From assembly GCA_045580325.1 (NCBI GenBank), contig JAZNNR010000005.1, positions 62,001 to 126,000 of the forward strand: a DNA stretch of 64,000 bases, given 5' to 3'. Under the pieces are notes generated by a model. That model was not told the origin of the DNA. It saw nothing but the letters and a program-made list of their open reading frames with translations, and did not search any database. This document shows positions 40,717-49,983 of the stretch, one piece after another. Source of the stretch: SIG672 sp045580325 (lineage in GTDB: Bacteria > Bacillota > Clostridia > Oscillospirales > CAG-272). Numbering within the stretch: the first letter of the stretch is position 1; every line of letters starts with the position of its first letter. A program made the translations under genes and the position numbers.

Positions 40717-42852
40717 TTACTGCTGTACCAGATCGTATCTTCCTAATCCGGCATCAGCTACGAATGTGCAGCTTGCTCCGTTAGAGTCGGTAACGTCAAA
40801 GGTGCAGTTTTCAATTGTAACGCCGGCTATCTTGTTAACCAAGCCCTCGCCGCCAAACTGGGAGAGAACGAAATTATCTATCGTCATAGTTGTGTTTTTC
40901 ATCTCAAGAGTGGAAGCCTGGTTAAGAGTGATTATAGCAGTGCCGTTTGTCTTGAAAGTGCCAATGTTGATCTGTGCGCCGTCGATAACGACTGCAACCG
41001 CACCGTTGTTGTTTATAAGTGCGGTGCCAAGGTAATCAATGTTAACAACTGTTCCTTCACCAAGAGTGAGGTCCCCGTATACTTTGAAAGGATTGGGGGA
41101 ATAATTATCGCAACCGGTTACGTTGATAGTAACATTGCTGATCACAGTGCTGCCGTATCCGAGAACTACCGCTGTATCGCCACCTGTGATGTTGATCGCA
41201 GCTCCTGCTGTGGAGGAGGTGATGGTTATGTCAGGAGCAGCATTGCTCTGGGACTGGAACATATTACCGGAAGCAGGTGCTGTTATGGTATTACCGTTAA
41301 GGTCGATAACTGCATCATTGGTTGTCATAAGAGTGCTGTCCAATACGATGTCATTATTCAGCACAACACTGTTGCCGTTTGCAAGAGCGTCAGCGAGATC
41401 GTCAACGTCATTTACAGCAGAGAATATAGTCAACCAGTCAGAAGTCTTAACGCCTGCGTTTACGATATCCTGAGTCTTAAAGCCAGCGTCGAAAGTACCG
41501 CCTGTAACGGTAGCCTTCATGTTACCGGAAACGTTGCTGAAGTTAAGAAGTCTTACGTTAGCCGTAACACCGTTGGTGGTAACGAATTCACCGCCAGTGA
41601 TGTTAAGGATACCGTAGCCTGCACGGCTTGCAGCGGGATCCTGGAAGCTTACGCGGTTGATGATTGTACCGCCGTTGATGTTTACTGTTGTAGCGAGAGT
41701 TTCGCTGTTACAGAACATACGGATGGAGTCATAGTTAAGGCTCTTAACTGTACCGCCGTTGATGGTGGTTACAGAACCCTGGTAAGCGTCGATAGCGTGA
41801 GGATAGCTGAAGTTCATAACTTCTGCGGAAGTGTTGTTTTCAATGATACCGCTGTTAACAGTCAGAGTACCGAGGTTCTTGATAGTGTTGGAAGCCCAAC
41901 CGATATCAGAAGTGTAGGGAGTTGCGTCAGTGAAGCTGATCTTACCGTTGCCGAGGCTGTCCATAATAGTAAGGTCACCGTTGTTGGTGATTACAGCGTA
42001 TGCAGTTGTGAGATCTGCCTTTTCAGAGCTGATTGCGCAGCCTGCAAGGTCGATAGTTACGGTCTTGCCAGCGGGAATTTCGATAGTTTCATCAACTACG
42101 AGATTAGCGCCGAGAACGATGAGATCATAATCGCCTGCGAGAGCTTCTGCAAGCTCTGCAAGGTCATCAACTGTAGCCATCTTGTCGTAGTCAGGTCCGA
42201 AATCGTCTTCCTCATATGTAAACTGAGTAGCTACGAGTGCGATACCGAACTCGATAGAGGGCTGGTGTCCTTTAAGGTGGTTTGCTTCGTTGCCAACTGT
42301 TGTAGGCATTGTGAGAACGAGAGCAAATTCTTCAGATGCACCGGGGAGCAGAGAAGTGCCTGCTGCCATGTTGAGTCCTGTGCCGAGCTTTTCTGTAGCC
42401 TGAGCAGCTGCAGTAGCTCTGTCTGTAATAGTAGCAACGTCAACCTTACCTGTGTAGATATACTCGGAAAGATTGAAGGGCTCGTTATATACGTTGATAC
42501 CGGCTTCTTCCTTGTAAATTGTTGCTGACATGTTGTACTTGAGTGCAAGAGAGCCTGCATTCTCAACCTTGAATCTAACAACTTCGGTGTAACCGGGCTC
42601 GTAAAGAGCGTTTTCATCGAAGATCTTTGTGTTTGCATTTACTTCAGCATAGTCGGACCATGTGTTAGTTGTAGAGTCCCAAGTGCTGTAGTAAAGCACA
42701 ACGTCCAAGTTACCGGAAACGATCTGGTTTCTGGCACTTGTAACAGAATCTGTGAACCAAGCGAATGTGCTTCCAACGAGCATAGAAACGCACATGAGAA
42801 TTGCAAGTGCGCTAAGCACGAGAGCACGCTTGGTGCTTCTTGTTTTTGTCAT
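40717..42852 (-). CDS. SipW-type surface protein with beta-helix repeats, 711 aa
   Basis: The N-terminal signal (MLVGSTFAWFTDSVTSARNQ, about 24-43) is a textbook SipW/TasA type. A TasA-like module (about 40-215) follows, with IFDENALYEPGYTEV, VGNEANHLKGH and the module-ending DDFGPDYD. Residues about 225-711 are beta-helix-like repeats (GKTVTIDLAGCAI, TINGGTVKSL, VNINGGTIINR, LNITGGEF) of the kind seen in pectate-lyase-fold adhesins. No wall anchor is seen. AAAAGGAGA precedes the ATG. A leader of about 196 bases carries two different hairpins (for instance ACGGTC..GACCGT near 42940-42975) but not the repeated element. Confidence 0.85.
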   Translation of the reverse strand: MTKTRSTKRALVLSALAILMCVSMLVGSTFAWFTDSVTSARNQIVSGNLDVVLYYSTWDSTTNTWSDYAEVNANTKIFDENALYEPGYTEVVRFKVENAGSLALKYNMSATIYKEEAGINVYNEPFNLSEYIYTGKVDVATITDRATAAAQATEKLGTGLNMAAGTSLLPGASEEFALVLTMPTTVGNEANHLKGHQPSIEFGIALVATQFTYEEDDFGPDYDKMATVDDLAELAEALAGDYDLIVLGANLVVDETIEIPAGKTVTIDLAGCAISSEKADLTTAYAVITNNGDLTIMDSLGNGKISFTDATPYTSDIGWASNTIKNLGTLTVNSGIIENNTSAEVMNFSYPHAIDAYQGSVTTINGGTVKSLNYDSIRMFCNSETLATTVNINGGTIINRVSFQDPAASRAGYGILNITGGEFVTTNGVTANVRLLNFSNVSGNMKATVTGGTFDAGFKTQDIVNAGVKTSDWLTIFSAVNDVDDLADALANGNSVVLNNDIVLDSTLMTTNDAVIDLNGNTITAPASGNMFQSQSNAAPDITITSSTAGAAINITGGDTAVVLGYGSTVISNVTINVTGCDNYSPNPFKVYGDLTLGEGTVVNIDYLGTALINNNGAVAVVIDGAQINIGTFKTNGTAIITLNQASTLEMKNTTMTIDNFVLSQFGGEGLVNKIAGVTIENCTFDVTDSNGASCTFVADAGLGRYDLVQQ

Positions 42853-43048
42853 TATAAAGTCTCCTTTTGGAATTTATCGGCGGAAATCAGAACTACACTC
42901 CTCGCGCGCCGACAAGCGAGGGGAGTTTGGCTTTCTTATGTTACGGTCGATCTTTAAACCATAAATCAAAGGACCGTTTTAGAAACAGTCTGTTTTAATC
43001 TCAAATGCTTCTTTGAAAAGAAAGGGAAATCACTTCAAGACTAGAACC

Positions 43049-44446
43049 TTAGCTCTGTGTCCAGTCTACTCCGTCGAGGGTATTGCCTGTTACAGTCTTA
43101 GTACCGCCTGCAATAACGGGACCTGTTCCGGAACCGGAAACAAGGATCTTATTCGGGTTAGCGTCGTGGCCCTTAACACCGATCATAGTGTTGTTTGTAA
43201 ATGTGAAGTTGCCTGTTACGCCGCCACCAAGAGTCTTAAATACACCATCTCCGGTGTTGAAGGTGCAGTTATCAATGGTTACGTTTCCGTTGATAGTGCT
43301 GTTTATAAGAATTGCCCAAGAACCAAAGTTGTTGAATGTACAACCTGTAAATACGAGATCGCCTGTGGTTGCACCGCTGTGAGAAACAGCATAGTCGCCT
43401 GTGCCCTTACCGTCGAAGGTGCAATCAACAACTGTGAAGTTACCTGCAACGGGACTGATCGCTGCATCAGCGTGCTTTCCACCGCCACTTACGAAAGAGC
43501 AATCAACAACTGTAACGTCGCCGGTGAAGCCTGCTTCGGACGAGATGTTCTTTCCGGTTGTTTCGGTGTCAACAATACCGGTGATTACAACGTTCTCAGC
43601 GGTAGCGTTTGCAGTGAAGGCAACATTAGCGTTTGCACCCGAGAAATCAAGAGTCTTGTTTGCAATAGCGCCGTCAATTGTCAAAGTGTTGTTTGTAAGA
43701 GCTGCAGGGGAAATAATGAGATATGCCTCTTCATCAGAAGCAAGAGCTGCAGCGAGATCTGCGGGTGTGCTTACGGGAACAGCCTTTATAAGGCCAACGG
43801 TATCAAATGCTTCGTATACGTTGTCGCCAACATTTTCAACCTGAACAGCATCAGCTACAACCTTGATATCGAAAGAGCCTGCGAGTTCAGCAGCCTGATA
43901 CTGATCGAGCGCGCTGTTAATTGTTACTGTGTCGAATACTACGAATTTCTCATCGGGAGCAATTGCCTTGTCATAGTAAATCTGATAAACAAAAGCATCG
44001 TTTTCATAGTCATAGTATGCTACTTCAGTGTGAATGGGTGCGTGACCATTGTACTTGTAGTTTACAAAGTTTTCGAGAGCAACCATTCTTGTACCGAATA
44101 CGTCCTGCCAAACAGAAGCGTCGGTAATGGTTATGGTAGCGCGGATATACTCATCATAGGAACCGGTATTTTCGATATGTACTTCCTTGAAGAGCTCGTC
44201 GCCGGGGAGGATGTTTTCGAACTTGATACCATCCAGCTTAGGTTCATTTCCGTTGTCTTCGGGAGTGTCATCTTCCCAAACATCTACGGAGAAAATACTA
44301 TCGGGATCATCTTCAGAATTTGCGATGTAGAAGTTGTTGGTTACTTCATCTTTAGCGGTGAACCATGCCAATGTGCTCATAGAAGCAATGGCAATGAGAC
44401 AAACAGCCAAAGAGAGCGCCAAAACTTTCTTTTTGGTAAGTTTCAT
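43049..44446 (-). CDS. SipW-type surface protein with beta-helix repeats, 465 aa
   Basis: The SipW-type signal ASMSTLAWFTAKDEVTNNF follows a KKK-rich start. A TasA-like domain (about 30-215) contains LPGDELFKEVHIENTGSYDEYIRATI. The second half is beta-helix-like (TLTIDGAIANKTLDFSG, VTVVDCSFVSGGG, TVVDCTFDGKGTG, VTIDNCTFNTGDG), with the regular cys/asp-x-thr-phe turns of a right-handed solenoid. Two in-frame starts each have a strong ribosome site: ATG 44446 (AAAAGGAGAAAA) and GTG 44509 (AAAGGAGGG, nine-base spacing), the latter adding 21 basic residues. It lies 149 bases after a SipW-type peptidase gene. Confidence 0.85.
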   Translation of the reverse strand: MKLTKKKVLALSLAVCLIAIASMSTLAWFTAKDEVTNNFYIANSEDDPDSIFSVDVWEDDTPEDNGNEPKLDGIKFENILPGDELFKEVHIENTGSYDEYIRATITITDASVWQDVFGTRMVALENFVNYKYNGHAPIHTEVAYYDYENDAFVYQIYYDKAIAPDEKFVVFDTVTINSALDQYQAAELAGSFDIKVVADAVQVENVGDNVYEAFDTVGLIKAVPVSTPADLAAALASDEEAYLIISPAALTNNTLTIDGAIANKTLDFSGANANVAFTANATAENVVITGIVDTETTGKNISSEAGFTGDVTVVDCSFVSGGGKHADAAISPVAGNFTVVDCTFDGKGTGDYAVSHSGATTGDLVFTGCTFNNFGSWAILINSTINGNVTIDNCTFNTGDGVFKTLGGGVTGNFTFTNNTMIGVKGHDANPNKILVSGSGTGPVIAGGTKTVTGNTLDGVDWTQS

Positions 44447-44595
44447 TGAATTTTTCTCCTTTTTATTATTTAATTGTTGATGGTTTACTTGTTTTGATAA
44501 GACTTTCACAGCAATTTCCCTCCTTTCTTCAAAATTTATATTTCAAACTCATACCTACTGGAATTCCTTTAATAGATAAAAGTTGGAAATCAAGG

Positions 44596-45234
44596 TTACT
44601 CGGATTTTTCGTCCGACTTTTCAGCACGAAGGCGTTCAAGCTCTGCTTTCAGACGCTCATTCTCCTCGCTTATCGCGTTTAATTCAGCCTGCTTTTCAGC
44701 TACTTCGGGAGTTGTCTCGGGAGCTTTTTCGGGGTCTGCTACGACTTTTTCCTTCTTTTTTATTATATCAGGCAAAAATACGAGCGCAATGAGGAGCAGT
44801 CCCAAGCCCAGTGTGATATACATACCGGGGGGATTCTGAACGAAATCGGAAACGTATCCGAGCTTCGGAATGGAAAACTTCGGAACACCGATAAGGTTAT
44901 TGAAGTGAACAGGTGCGTCCTCGGTGTCGTTCGTGTCGCCCTTGGTAATAAACTGTTTCTTTTCATTGTCGATTCTGACAACTCTGTGAGTACCGACCAC
45001 GAGATCCTCGTTTACTACAAATGTAATAACGTCGCCGACCTTGATAGTAGAAGGATCGACCTCTTTTACGTAAATAAGATCTCCGACGCTGTACTCGGGC
45101 TCCATTGAAGGAGAAATAACGTTATAGCATTCATATCCGATAAGGCGCGAGCCCATCAGAAAGACTGCACAAAGAACCATCAGTATAACGATAACGGTAG
45201 TTGTGATACTCCATATTTTTTTTAGCGTAGTCAT
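44596..45234 (-). CDS. SipW-type signal peptidase I (SipW1)
   Basis: Membrane peptidase that should remove the signal peptides of the TasA-like proteins encoded around it. It is 212 aa: TM1 about 10-30, catalytic Ser43 in NVISPSMEPEYSVGD, and His83 in VVGTHRVV. A Ser/His rather than Ser/Lys centre is the mark of the ER/SipW type. GDTNDTEDAPVHF and the following strands complete the fold. TM2 is near 140-160, and a charged coiled-coil tail of about 45 residues (AELNAISEENERLKAELERL) faces the cytoplasm. The ATG at 45234 is chosen for AAGGAG upstream. It is second in the leftward operon, 31 bases after SipW2. Confidence 0.9.
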   Translation of the reverse strand: MTTLKKIWSITTTVIVILMVLCAVFLMGSRLIGYECYNVISPSMEPEYSVGDLIYVKEVDPSTIKVGDVITFVVNEDLVVGTHRVVRIDNEKKQFITKGDTNDTEDAPVHFNNLIGVPKFSIPKLGYVSDFVQNPPGMYITLGLGLLLIALVFLPDIIKKKEKVVADPEKAPETTPEVAEKQAELNAISEENERLKAELERLRAEKSDEKSE

Positions 45235-45265
45235 AGTATATGTACTCCTTATGATAGGTGTGAAC

Positions 45266-45976
45266 TTAGTCTGCGTTTTCTTCTTCGTTTGATGCTTCGG
45301 CAGGCTGCGAGTTTTTCTCTTCAAGCTGAGCCTTGAGAGCTTTCAGTTCCTCGAGCATCTTTGCATTTTCTGCCTTTTCCGACTCGATCAGATCTCTTTC
45401 TGCCTGCATTTCCTGCATCTGTTCCTGTCTGTATCTGCGGAAGAGGTTAAAGAATTTAACACCTTCGTAGAGAATTATCAGCATAAAGGGAGTGAAGATA
45501 CAGATGAAATATCCGGGAGTGGTCTTGAGGAAGTTGAAGAAAAATCCAAGACCCGGGATATGACTTTCGTACTTACCCAGAATGTAAGGGTAGGTAACGA
45601 TCGTATCGTCGTCTGTGCCTGTTGTTGTACCGTATGTAATAAAGCCGGGGTTTCCTTCGGCATCAGTAGTAAGTTTGCGGATCTTATGGGTGATGATCCT
45701 TCCGAGGCTGTCCGAATCCTGAGACATAAAGGTGATGATGTCGCCCTCCTTCAAGGTGGAGGGATCTATTTCTTTTACGAAGATCAGGGCTCCTGCATTA
45801 AAGTCGGTCTTTGCCATCGAGTCCGAATTTACGATATACATCTTGTATCCGAAAATATCTCTGTCATTTCGGTTAAAGGTAGTTACCGAAACGACTGTGA
45901 ATATCATCATAGATATCGCCAGCAGTATAACAAGCCAGACAAGTGTTGTTTTTATTATGTTAAGAGCTTTTTTCAT
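45266..45976 (-). CDS. SipW-type signal peptidase I (SipW2)
   Basis: First gene of the leftward operon, 236 aa. TM1 is about 10-32. Catalytic Ser53 lies in IVNSDSMAKTDF and His97 in GRIITHKIRKL, the SipW/ER-type dyad. The catalytic domain ends with PGLGFFFNFLKTTPGY, running into TM2 (about 155-178). The cytoplasmic tail (about 55 residues) is a long charged helix with leucine heptads (MLEELKALKAQLEE). It is much more like SipW3 across the divergent promoter region than like SipW1. AAGGAG lies upstream of the ATG at a rather long distance (12 bases). The promoter is at 46189-46217. Confidence 0.9.
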   Translation of the reverse strand: MKKALNIIKTTLVWLVILLAISMMIFTVVSVTTFNRNDRDIFGYKMYIVNSDSMAKTDFNAGALIFVKEIDPSTLKEGDIITFMSQDSDSLGRIITHKIRKLTTDAEGNPGFITYGTTTGTDDDTIVTYPYILGKYESHIPGLGFFFNFLKTTPGYFICIFTPFMLIILYEGVKFFNLFRRYRQEQMQEMQAERDLIESEKAENAKMLEELKALKAQLEEKNSQPAEASNEEENAD

Positions 45977-46188
45977 ACAAGAAACGTTCTCCTTCGCTTA
46001 AATACTGCCAGAGGGTGCTGTGTAAAACTCCTATCGCAGTTGGTTTTCAAGGTATTATTAGCCACAAAGTGATAAAAGGCCGTATTCCCGCTCCGCCACA
46101 CAACACGAAGAAGATAATAAAACGTAAAAAAACAGGTTACAGACCAAATATTGAGCACTCTTAGCGCAAGGGATAACCATACAGATAA

Positions 46189-46217
46189 ATTGTAGCATAA
46201 ATTTAAATAAAAATCAA
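46189..46217 (-). promoter_or_regulatory. Promoter of the leftward surface operon
   Basis: Minus strand: TTGATT, 17 bp, TACAAT. Confidence 0.6.
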
Positions 46218-46393
46218 GGGTTTTCGTAAAAAAATCTTATTTTATATTATAAATGTATATATTTAACTAATTTTACTGAATAAGACCGTAAATGTTGTGT
46301 TCTTTTCTTTTTCGTAGTGCGTTGTAAACAGTCAAAAGGTCATCAAAATTGTAAATTTAGAGAAAATAATGTGTAAATAATTTGTGAAAGGCA

Positions 46394-46422
46394 TTGTCAA
46401 GTCTTGATTCAGGTATTATAAT
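46394..46422 (+). promoter_or_regulatory. Promoter of the rightward surface operon
   Basis: TTGTCA, 17 bp, TATAAT, about 100 bases before SipW3. Confidence 0.65.
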
Positions 46423-46523
46423 TTTCTTGGTATATTATATTTTCAGGTCTGATAACTATGTTGTAAGTCGTTGCGAGTCGTGCTGATAAATATGACAGCG
46501 ACAGTAAAATAAAGGAGTAATCT

Positions 46524-47360
46524 ATGGCAAATCAAAAAATGAAAAGCGTTCTATCCCTCGTTATCAAGATTGCCAGTTGGGTTTTGATAGCGTTTGCCGT
46601 CTTCATTATGATATTTACCATTGTTTCGATGGCTACCTTAAATAAAAACGACCGAAATATTTTTGGATACAAATTCCTGATCGTAAAAACCGATTCAATG
46701 AGTCTGTCCGAAAATAATGCTGACGATGACGTTCATTTCAGTGCGGGCGACGTTATTATTATCAAAGATGTAGAAAATGCGTGGGCACTTAAACCCGGTG
46801 ATGTAATTTCATTTACCTCTTTCGACGAGGATAGCTATATGGAAACCATCACGCATATGATTTATGAGGTCAAGAAAGACGACAAAGGTAATGTAGTAGG
46901 CTACGTTACATATGGTACTAATACAGGAGCTACGGACGAAGCCATTGTTGAGCCGGAGTATATTTTAGGTAAATATACAGGCAAGCTACCCGGCGTCGGT
47001 CATTTCTTCGCTTTCATTAAATCCACACCCGGATATATCGTATGCATACTCATACCATTTCTTTTACTTATCCTTTATCACGCTGTTAATGTGGTTAAGC
47101 TCTTCAGACAGTATAAGAAAGAGCAAAACGCAGTTTTGGAGGCAGAGAAGGCACAAATTGCAGAAGAAAAACGTCAGACAGAACAAATGCTTCGCGAGCT
47201 CCAAGCATTGAAGGAGCAGTTGACAATGCAAGGTCAAGTTCCGACCGAATCAACACCTACGAAGGATACTGCTTTCACATCTGATGCCGAGGCTGCTTCG
47301 GAGTCTTCACCCGAAAACGAATCCAAACCCCATTCTGATTCTACAAACGAACAGGATTGA
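46524..47360 (+). CDS. SipW-type signal peptidase I (SipW3)
   Basis: First gene of the rightward operon, 278 aa. TM1 is about 8-36. Catalytic Ser58 lies in VKTDSMSLSEN and His111 in METITHMIYEV. YVTYGTNTGATDEAIV and KLPGVGHFFAFIKSTPGY match SipW2 closely. TM2 is about 175-198. The cytoplasmic tail is the longest of the three (about 75 residues): a charged coiled coil (EAEKAQIAEEKRQTEQML) and then a Ser/Thr/Glu-rich disordered end. AAAGGAG precedes the ATG by seven bases. Presumed substrates are the three surface proteins encoded downstream. Confidence 0.9.
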   Translation: MANQKMKSVLSLVIKIASWVLIAFAVFIMIFTIVSMATLNKNDRNIFGYKFLIVKTDSMSLSENNADDDVHFSAGDVIIIKDVENAWALKPGDVISFTSFDEDSYMETITHMIYEVKKDDKGNVVGYVTYGTNTGATDEAIVEPEYILGKYTGKLPGVGHFFAFIKSTPGYIVCILIPFLLLILYHAVNVVKLFRQYKKEQNAVLEAEKAQIAEEKRQTEQMLRELQALKEQLTMQGQVPTESTPTKDTAFTSDAEAASESSPENESKPHSDSTNEQD

Positions 47361-47451
47361 AATTCGTGCGGCAAAATCAATTAGGTTATTCTAAAATTAA
47401 CATAGAATATACAAAAAAACTACCATTTATATTTTGAAAAGGAGAAAACAA

Positions 47452-49692
47452 ATGAACAACAAAACCACAAAACGCACTTTGGTTTCCAGCGTAGTAGCTC
47501 TTCTTATTTGCTTTACAATGCTCATAGGAACTACATACGCATGGTTTACTGATGTTGTTACCTCTTCGGATAACATCATCAAGACCGGTATTCTGGATGC
47601 TGCTGTAACATGGACAGATGATTTTGCAGCTGCAGAAGATACTTGGAACGACGTTGAGGATCCTAACACAGAAGCCATATTCAACTATGAGCTTTGGGAG
47701 CCCGGATACGTTGCTGTTCGTTACCTTAAGGTTGCGAATGTCGGAACCCTTGCTTTCAAGTATAAGCTTGTTATCATTACTAACGGCTCTCTTGAGGACA
47801 AGGATGGCGTTAAGCTTTCTGACGTAATTGACGTTTATTACGCACCCTCTAAGGTTGACGTTCCCAATCGAGACCTTGACAACAACCCCAACCTTACCAA
47901 AGTTGGTACTCTTAGCGACCTGATAACCGGCACTTCGGTTGTTAACGGTGTGCTTCTTGCAGGTCAGACCGATAGCATTGACTATGGTACTATCGTTCTT
48001 AAGATGCAGGAGTCTGCGGGCAACGAATATCAGGACCTCGCAGTTGGTACCTCCTTCGACCTTATGCTCTTCGCAACTCAGTATACCTACGAAGAGGACA
48101 GCTTCGACCACCTCTACGACGAAGGCGCTGATTTCCCTAAATTCGGTACCGGAAGCGCACCTATCGTAGAAGGTAGCGCAGGTGTAGACATTGAAGTTCG
48201 TAACGACGCTGGATATAAGGTTGCTTCCGTTACTGTTACTAAGGAATCCTACGCAACCGATGAATCCCAGATTGACGTTATCATCACCGAGAGCGATTAT
48301 GTTCCTAATATCACAATCGCAGCAGGACGTGAGACTGAAACCGTTGATGTAAAGGTTACAGGTATTAAGCCCGGTAACACCGCTCCTATTAAGGTTGAGT
48401 ATAGAATCGCTACAGGTCTTGACCCCGCTACCGTAAAGGTTTACCACTATGATACAGAGATCGTTGGTATAAATGATCTTCCCGACTATAAGACCACCTA
48501 CGATCCTAGCACCGGATACGTAACATTCTACACAACATCCTTCAGCCCGTACACTATCGAGTACGATAAGGATTCTGTTTACGTTCCTCCGGTAACTGAT
48601 CCCGACGAACTTCCCGAAGCAATAGTAGTTGGATCTCCCGAGTACGAAAACGTTGATCTTCCTTGGGGTAACTTCGGCGGCTTCGCTCCCACAGAGGGTC
48701 TTGACAGCCATCTCGAGTCTGCATTCACATTCAGCTGTGCTCAGACCGCAGAACAGGCAAAGGCAAGCCCCTATGCTGATTGGCACTGCGATTTCTACGT
48801 AAAGCTTGACAAGGATCTTGGCGAAAACGAGATCTTCCTCGGCGGTAACTACGGCGACTTCGGTTGGGTAGGCTTCCACAACGGTGATCTTACCCTTGAT
48901 GCTAACACCGAAATTCCGCTTCTTGGTAGCGTAACTACAAATCCTTGGACTTATGCGGACATCGTTTCCTTCGTTGGTACATTCATTTGCGGCGTAGGTG
49001 ACGTTAATGACGCTCTTGCAGGTGCAACATTCACCGTAATGCTTCGCCTCACCAATCCTGCGGATGCTACCGATTTCCACGATGTAGCAACTATCAACCA
49101 CGTCTTCGAGGATAACAGAATCTACAACGCTGCTGATCTCCAGACTGCTGTTAATGCAGGCGGAAAAGTTGTGCTTGGCGCAGACGTTAATATGAACGGC
49201 GCAGCACTTCAGATTCCCGAAAACAGCGAGGTTACTCTTGATCTGAACGGTTACACTCTCACCTCTAAGGACGGTGGCGAAGGCAACTGGATGGCTGTTA
49301 AGGTTAACAGAGGCGCTAATTTCACTCTTAACGATAGCAAGGGAACAGGTAAGATAGTTTCCTCTTGCTACGGTGTTTACGTAAATCCCGGAGCAACCTT
49401 CACTATGAACGGTGGTACTATTTCCGTTAGCGGAAACGGTGCATACGATATGGGAGTTGTTGTCTGGAACGGTAAGTTTGTTATGAATGCGGGCACAGTT
49501 GAAGGTAAGTATAGTGTATACGCTTCTGACTATTGGAAGAATATCGGCGACACTACTTGCGACTGCGAGATTATCGTTGCAAACGGCTGCACTCTTAACG
49601 CTTTAGTAGATCAGGTTAACACAGCTGAGGCACCTACTGCAATTGTCAGTGTTCCTAGTGGCGTTGTAGTAAACAGCACTGTATCTCAGTAA
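47452..49692 (+). CDS. SipW-type surface protein, 746 aa
   Basis: The SipW-type signal (MLIGTTYAWFTDVVTSSDN) follows a basic N-terminus. A TasA-like module of about 200 residues ends in EEDSFDHLYDEGADFP. Then comes a region with VDVKVTGIKPGNTAPIKVEY and TGYVTFYTTSFSPYTIEYD (about 245-380), homologous in outline to the same region of the two giant proteins. From about 560 on there is a beta-helix-like end (VTLDLNGYTLTS, FTLNDSKGTGKI, FTMNGGTISVSG). No wall anchor is seen. The ATG at 47452 is chosen for AAAGGAG upstream. It begins 91 bases after SipW3. Confidence 0.87.
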   Translation: MNNKTTKRTLVSSVVALLICFTMLIGTTYAWFTDVVTSSDNIIKTGILDAAVTWTDDFAAAEDTWNDVEDPNTEAIFNYELWEPGYVAVRYLKVANVGTLAFKYKLVIITNGSLEDKDGVKLSDVIDVYYAPSKVDVPNRDLDNNPNLTKVGTLSDLITGTSVVNGVLLAGQTDSIDYGTIVLKMQESAGNEYQDLAVGTSFDLMLFATQYTYEEDSFDHLYDEGADFPKFGTGSAPIVEGSAGVDIEVRNDAGYKVASVTVTKESYATDESQIDVIITESDYVPNITIAAGRETETVDVKVTGIKPGNTAPIKVEYRIATGLDPATVKVYHYDTEIVGINDLPDYKTTYDPSTGYVTFYTTSFSPYTIEYDKDSVYVPPVTDPDELPEAIVVGSPEYENVDLPWGNFGGFAPTEGLDSHLESAFTFSCAQTAEQAKASPYADWHCDFYVKLDKDLGENEIFLGGNYGDFGWVGFHNGDLTLDANTEIPLLGSVTTNPWTYADIVSFVGTFICGVGDVNDALAGATFTVMLRLTNPADATDFHDVATINHVFEDNRIYNAADLQTAVNAGGKVVLGADVNMNGAALQIPENSEVTLDLNGYTLTSKDGGEGNWMAVKVNRGANFTLNDSKGTGKIVSSCYGVYVNPGATFTMNGGTISVSGNGAYDMGVVVWNGKFVMNAGTVEGKYSVYASDYWKNIGDTTCDCEIIVANGCTLNALVDQVNTAEAPTAIVSVPSGVVVNSTVSQ

Positions 49693-49715
49693 TAATAGCT
49701 CAAGTAATTACAAAA

Positions 49716-49801
49716 GCCACCCGATTCCACGGGGTCGGGTGGCAACAAAAGAGCAGAAAGAAAGCGGTAAATGGTAGTTTACAAAAAATGTTATTTTCTG
49801 C
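49716..49801 (+). repeat. Two-hairpin element, copy 1
   Basis: Hairpin 1 is GCCACCCGA / TCGGGTGGC. It is followed immediately by AACAAAAGAGCAGAAA, whose GCAGAAA pairs with TTTCTGC at 49795-49801 across a loop containing AGTTTACAAAAAA. It begins 24 bases after the stop of the 746-aa protein. Confidence 0.6.
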
Positions 49802-49844
49802 TTTAACGCTAAATCGTAAATGCTATTTTTAGCAAAAATGAGCC

Positions 49845-49927
49845 CCCGACCTTTTGGTCGGGCGGCAATAAAAGCGCAGAAAGAAGACAGTTTACAAAAA
49901 AACTTATTTTCTGCGCTTCTATTGCCG
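49845..49927 (+). repeat. Two-hairpin element, copy 2
   Basis: Hairpin 1 is CCCGACC-TTTT-GGTCGGG. The adjacent stem 2 pairs CGGCAATA and AAGCGCAGAAA (49863-49882) with TTTCTGCGCTT and TATTGCCG (49908-49927): 19 base pairs with one A/C mismatch. The loop contains AGTTTACAAAAAAA as in copy 1. It ends 56 bases before the start of the 2190-aa protein. Confidence 0.7.
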
Positions 49928-49983
49928 AAAAGTCAGGCAAATAAATTTGTTAATGAAAATAATATAAATAAAAGGGAAAGAAA

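Larger units (their letters stand above)
45977..46523. other. Divergent control region of the surface locus
   Basis: 547 bases without a gene, between the two divergent surface operons. It contains one promoter in each direction (46189-46217 minus, 46394-46422 plus), with about 180 bp between the -35 boxes. The leftward leader is about 210 bases and the rightward leader about 100 bases. The centre is very A/T-rich (46195-46300). No convincing riboswitch was recognised. Confidence 0.7.

Noticed and set aside
43013..44449. Long open frame (478 codons) on the plus strand opposite a surface-protein gene
   Set aside because: It is antisense to a gene with clear SipW signal, TasA-like and beta-helix features. 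Its translation is cysteine-rich and domainless, and it lacks a ribosome site. It results from the biased codons of the real gene.
47386..49101. Long open frame (571 codons) on the minus strand opposite the 746-aa surface protein
   Set aside because: Same cause: GTT/AAC/ACC-rich codons of the sense gene avoid stops in the antisense frame. The translation shows no domain, signal peptide or ribosome site.
49716..49743. Simple rho-independent terminator after the 746-aa surface gene
   Set aside because: The stem is strong but is followed by GCAACAAAAG rather than a T-run, and the same follows hairpin 1 in the other copies. Termination is not excluded, but the conserved second stem needs another explanation.
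49716..49927. Known c-di-GMP (GEMM) or other standard riboswitch in the surface-locus leaders
   Set aside because: None of the conserved aptamer cores I know could be found. The conserved part is a stem-only two-hairpin arrangement.
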